A stretch of DNA of 6,706 nt from Actinomycetes bacterium. GTDB taxonomy: Bacteria; Actinomycetota; Acidimicrobiia; Acidimicrobiales; Acidimicrobiaceae. A model generated the notes under the pieces. It was not told the origin of the DNA and did no database searches. It saw only the letters and a list, made by a program, of their open reading frames with translations. Below are positions 5,660-6,706 of the stretch, piece by piece. The stretch is taken from positions 1 to 6,706 of the forward strand of contig JAKASN010000105.1 in assembly GCA_021819025.1 (NCBI GenBank), in the 5' to 3' direction. Within the stretch, counting starts at the first letter, position 1, and each line of letters opens with the position of its first letter. The position numbers and the translations under genes were made by a program.

Positions 5660-5690
5660 ACCACCGCGGAGCGCGCTGCTTCGCGGTGGT
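5660..5690. repeat. Inverted repeat ACCACCGCG ... CGCGGTGGT
   Basis: A perfect nine-base inverted repeat with a 13-base loop (5669-5681) would form a strong hairpin on either strand. No T tract follows in either direction. It is followed closely by the palindrome ACCATGGT (5696-5703). It could be a second terminator-like hairpin after leuA, or part of a mobile or decayed sequence. Confidence 0.4.
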
Positions 5691-5736
5691 CTCCAACCAT
5701 GGTGGTGGCGTATGCTATCACTTGGGCGATTGCGAG

Positions 5737-5850
5737 CTAGCCGTATTCGCAATGGCCCAAGACGCACTCGGGAAATCCCGGAAAATATGCTCCATAAGTG
5801 CCACATAGCGGGCAATCGAGACCAGTCGTGCCAACGGGGGTCTCTGCCAT
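5737..5850 (-). CDS. Possible 37-residue cysteine-motif micro-protein (weak)
   Basis: A minus-strand frame runs from ATG 5850 to TAG 5739-5737. It encodes a 37-residue peptide starting MAETPVGTTGLDCPLCG and containing C-x2-C-x11-C-x4-C, a spacing that could bind a zinc ion. There is no clear ribosome-binding site or promoter before it, and codon third positions show no strong bias. It may be chance. Confidence 0.12.
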   Translation of the reverse strand: MAETPVGTTGLDCPLCGTYGAYFPGFPECVLGHCEYG

Positions 5851-6018
5851 GGCGGCAATTGTGGTAAACCCTTAGACGCCACTCCGGCCATGTCCACCAG
5901 ATCTCTTGTTGCACGGCTTGGGAGATTCGTCGAGCGGCACCTCCTCTGGATGAACCAGTCATCTGAGCAAATCGATCTGCGGCGGGCGAACCGTAGCATG
6001 CTCGCGAAATGCCAGCCC

Positions 6019-6043
6019 AACTTTCGGGATATCGCCCAAAGTT
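6019..6043 (-). repeat. Subterminal hairpin of the insertion sequence
   Basis: AACTTT-c-GGG (6019-6028) pairs with CCC-AAAGTT (6035-6043), leaving one bulged C and a six-base loop. It lies about 40 bases after the transposase stop. It may end the transposase transcript or form part of the transposon end. Confidence 0.45.
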
Positions 6044-6081
6044 CCCCACGTCGCGGCCATAACGGTCCGATAATTCGGGCA

Positions 6082-6706
6082 CTACAACTGCGCAACCACC
6101 TTCTTGGTCCGACCGAGGGAATCGCGCACTCCCAACAGCGAATAGATCTCGCGCTGGGCGGGATCTGGGGTAGAGGAGATGCGAAGGTGATGAATCTGTT
6201 CTTTGTCGTCTCTCAGCGTTACACTGAGGCGGCTGTGGGTAGCCACTTGGGAGAGGATCATCGGGACGCTTCGGGTATCGCCGCCTTGGGATAAGGTGAG
6301 CGAGATTGCCCCATAGAGGTGATAGGCAAGCACCGAGATGAAGAGGTGCGCTGCGGTTCTTCTCGCTAGCTGGTGATAAACGGGTCTCATCCCCAAGTCG
6401 CTCTTGAGTGCCCGAAAGGCCTCTTCCACCTTGGTGAGAGTCATATAGAGCTTCCAGATCTCTTCGGAGTTGAGATCCTCTCGGTTGGTCTCAATGACGT
6501 AGGCGCCATAGATGGTCTCTTCGGCGTCGATTACTGCGGGCTTTTCTCTCAAGATGAGATCGCTTACCTTACCGTTCTCGCTGAGGATGGTTTCGATCTC
6601 ATAGCGACGCGCGATGCTGGGGTGCTCTGCTCTTAGCCTTCCTACTCTTGCGGCCACGGTGACCGCCTTGGTGTATTGGCCGCGCTTCACCGCAGCTGCA
6701 AGCAGA
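6082..6706 (-). CDS. IS1634-family transposase, C-terminal fragment visible
   Basis: The frame is open from the window edge and ends at TAG (6084-6082), giving about 207 visible residues, so this is the C-terminal part of a DDE transposase that is normally about 450-600 residues. The family hallmark is YMTLTKVEEAFRALKSDLG followed by MRPVYHQ. It corresponds to the Y-(2)-R/L-(3)-E-(6)-K region of IS4-type transposases and includes the third catalytic acidic residue (Glu in KVEEAFR, near 6421-6426). Before it comes the strand YGAYVIETNRED, and after it HLFISVLAYHLYG. The GTG at 6690 is internal and not the true start, since the frame continues upstream into LLAAA. No frameshift or stop is seen, so the visible part looks intact. 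The two other catalytic aspartates would lie beyond the right edge. Confidence 0.9.
   Translation of the reverse strand, partial: LLAAAVKRGQYTKAVTVAARVGRLRAEHPSIARRYEIETILSENGKVSDLILREKPAVIDAEETIYGAYVIETNREDLNSEEIWKLYMTLTKVEEAFRALKSDLGMRPVYHQLARRTAAHLFISVLAYHLYGAISLTLSQGGDTRSVPMILSQVATHSRLSVTLRDDKEQIHHLRISSTPDPAQREIYSLLGVRDSLGRTKKVVAQL

Larger units (their letters stand above)
5499..6012. other. Region between leuA and the insertion sequence without a recognisable gene
   Basis: About 500 bases follow leuA with no protein that I recognise. The open frames here on either strand have unusual composition and do not resemble a family. The stretch contains two hairpins (5540-5569 and 5660-5690), a repeated TGGACAC (5529-5535 and 5556-5562), and a short cysteine-containing ORF on the minus strand (5737-5850). 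It may be decayed sequence flanking an insertion element. Confidence 0.5.
6013..6706 (-). mobile_element. IS1634-like (IS4 superfamily) insertion sequence, 3' part, cut by the right edge
   Basis: The C-terminal part of a transposase reads leftwards from the window edge to 6082. Downstream of its stop lies a subterminal hairpin (6019-6043), the kind of structure often found close to an IS end. The left end of the element probably lies near or somewhat below 6019, but its exact limit cannot be set because the other terminal inverted repeat is outside the window and no target duplication can be checked. Confidence 0.6.

Noticed and set aside
5519..6082. 187-codon minus-strand reading frame and an overlapping 125-codon frame (5718-6095)
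   Set aside because: Both are rich in Arg, Ser and Trp, match no family known to me, and have no ribosome-binding site. They look like chance frames in GC-rich DNA.
5890..6294. 134-codon plus-strand reading frame
   Set aside because: It is largely antisense to the transposase and has no recognisable product.
1..6706. tRNA, rRNA or CRISPR array
   Set aside because: No cloverleaf-like sequence, rRNA segment or regularly spaced direct repeats were seen on either strand.

Overview
The window looks like chromosomal DNA from an actinobacterium. SerA has the long form with an intervening domain and a C-terminal ACT domain. LeuA is the ordinary bacterial long type. Two genes appear to be transcribed as leaderless mRNAs, with a TANNNT -10 box 7-8 bases before the ATG. 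The moderate GC content and the small three-helix membrane protein suggest the acidophilic Acidimicrobiia (Ferrimicrobium/Acidithrix-like), but this placement is an inference from memory and was not searched.

Layout, left to right. Positions 1-319 hold no convincing complete gene. They contain a possible divergent gene start running off the left edge, a candidate promoter with a palindrome in its spacer, and a serine-rich 34-codon ORF that overlaps the serA start. Then come serA (320-1891, +), a small membrane protein read from a probably leaderless transcript (2107-2520, +), and a convergent EamA/DMT-family transporter (2517-about 3497, -) that overlaps it tail to tail by 4 bases. Between the transporter and leuA lies a regulatory region (3498-3938), followed by leuA (3939-5498, +). 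Positions 5499-6081 have no recognisable gene but several hairpins. An IS1634-like transposase (6082 to beyond 6706, -) runs off the right edge.

The best find is a complete-looking leucine attenuator upstream of leuA. It has a promoter (TTGCAC-18-TAAACT) and a 12-codon leader peptide with three consecutive Leu codons, MAQVFSFALLLT, which probably starts at the first base of the mRNA. It also has a protector hairpin, a possible antiterminator that pairs with the terminator's left arm, and a strong intrinsic terminator with a T tract, all before the Shine-Dalgarno site of leuA. Leader and leuA begin with the same ten bases.

Functionally, serA commits 3-phosphoglycerate to serine and leuA commits 2-ketoisovalerate to leucine. 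Both sit in an amino-acid biosynthesis neighbourhood, with a drug/metabolite-type exporter between them and an insertion sequence on the right flank. Attenuation of leucine genes is a known theme in Actinobacteria. What may be new here is the leaderless leader peptide, the repeated start sequence, and the possible parallel arrangement at serA.
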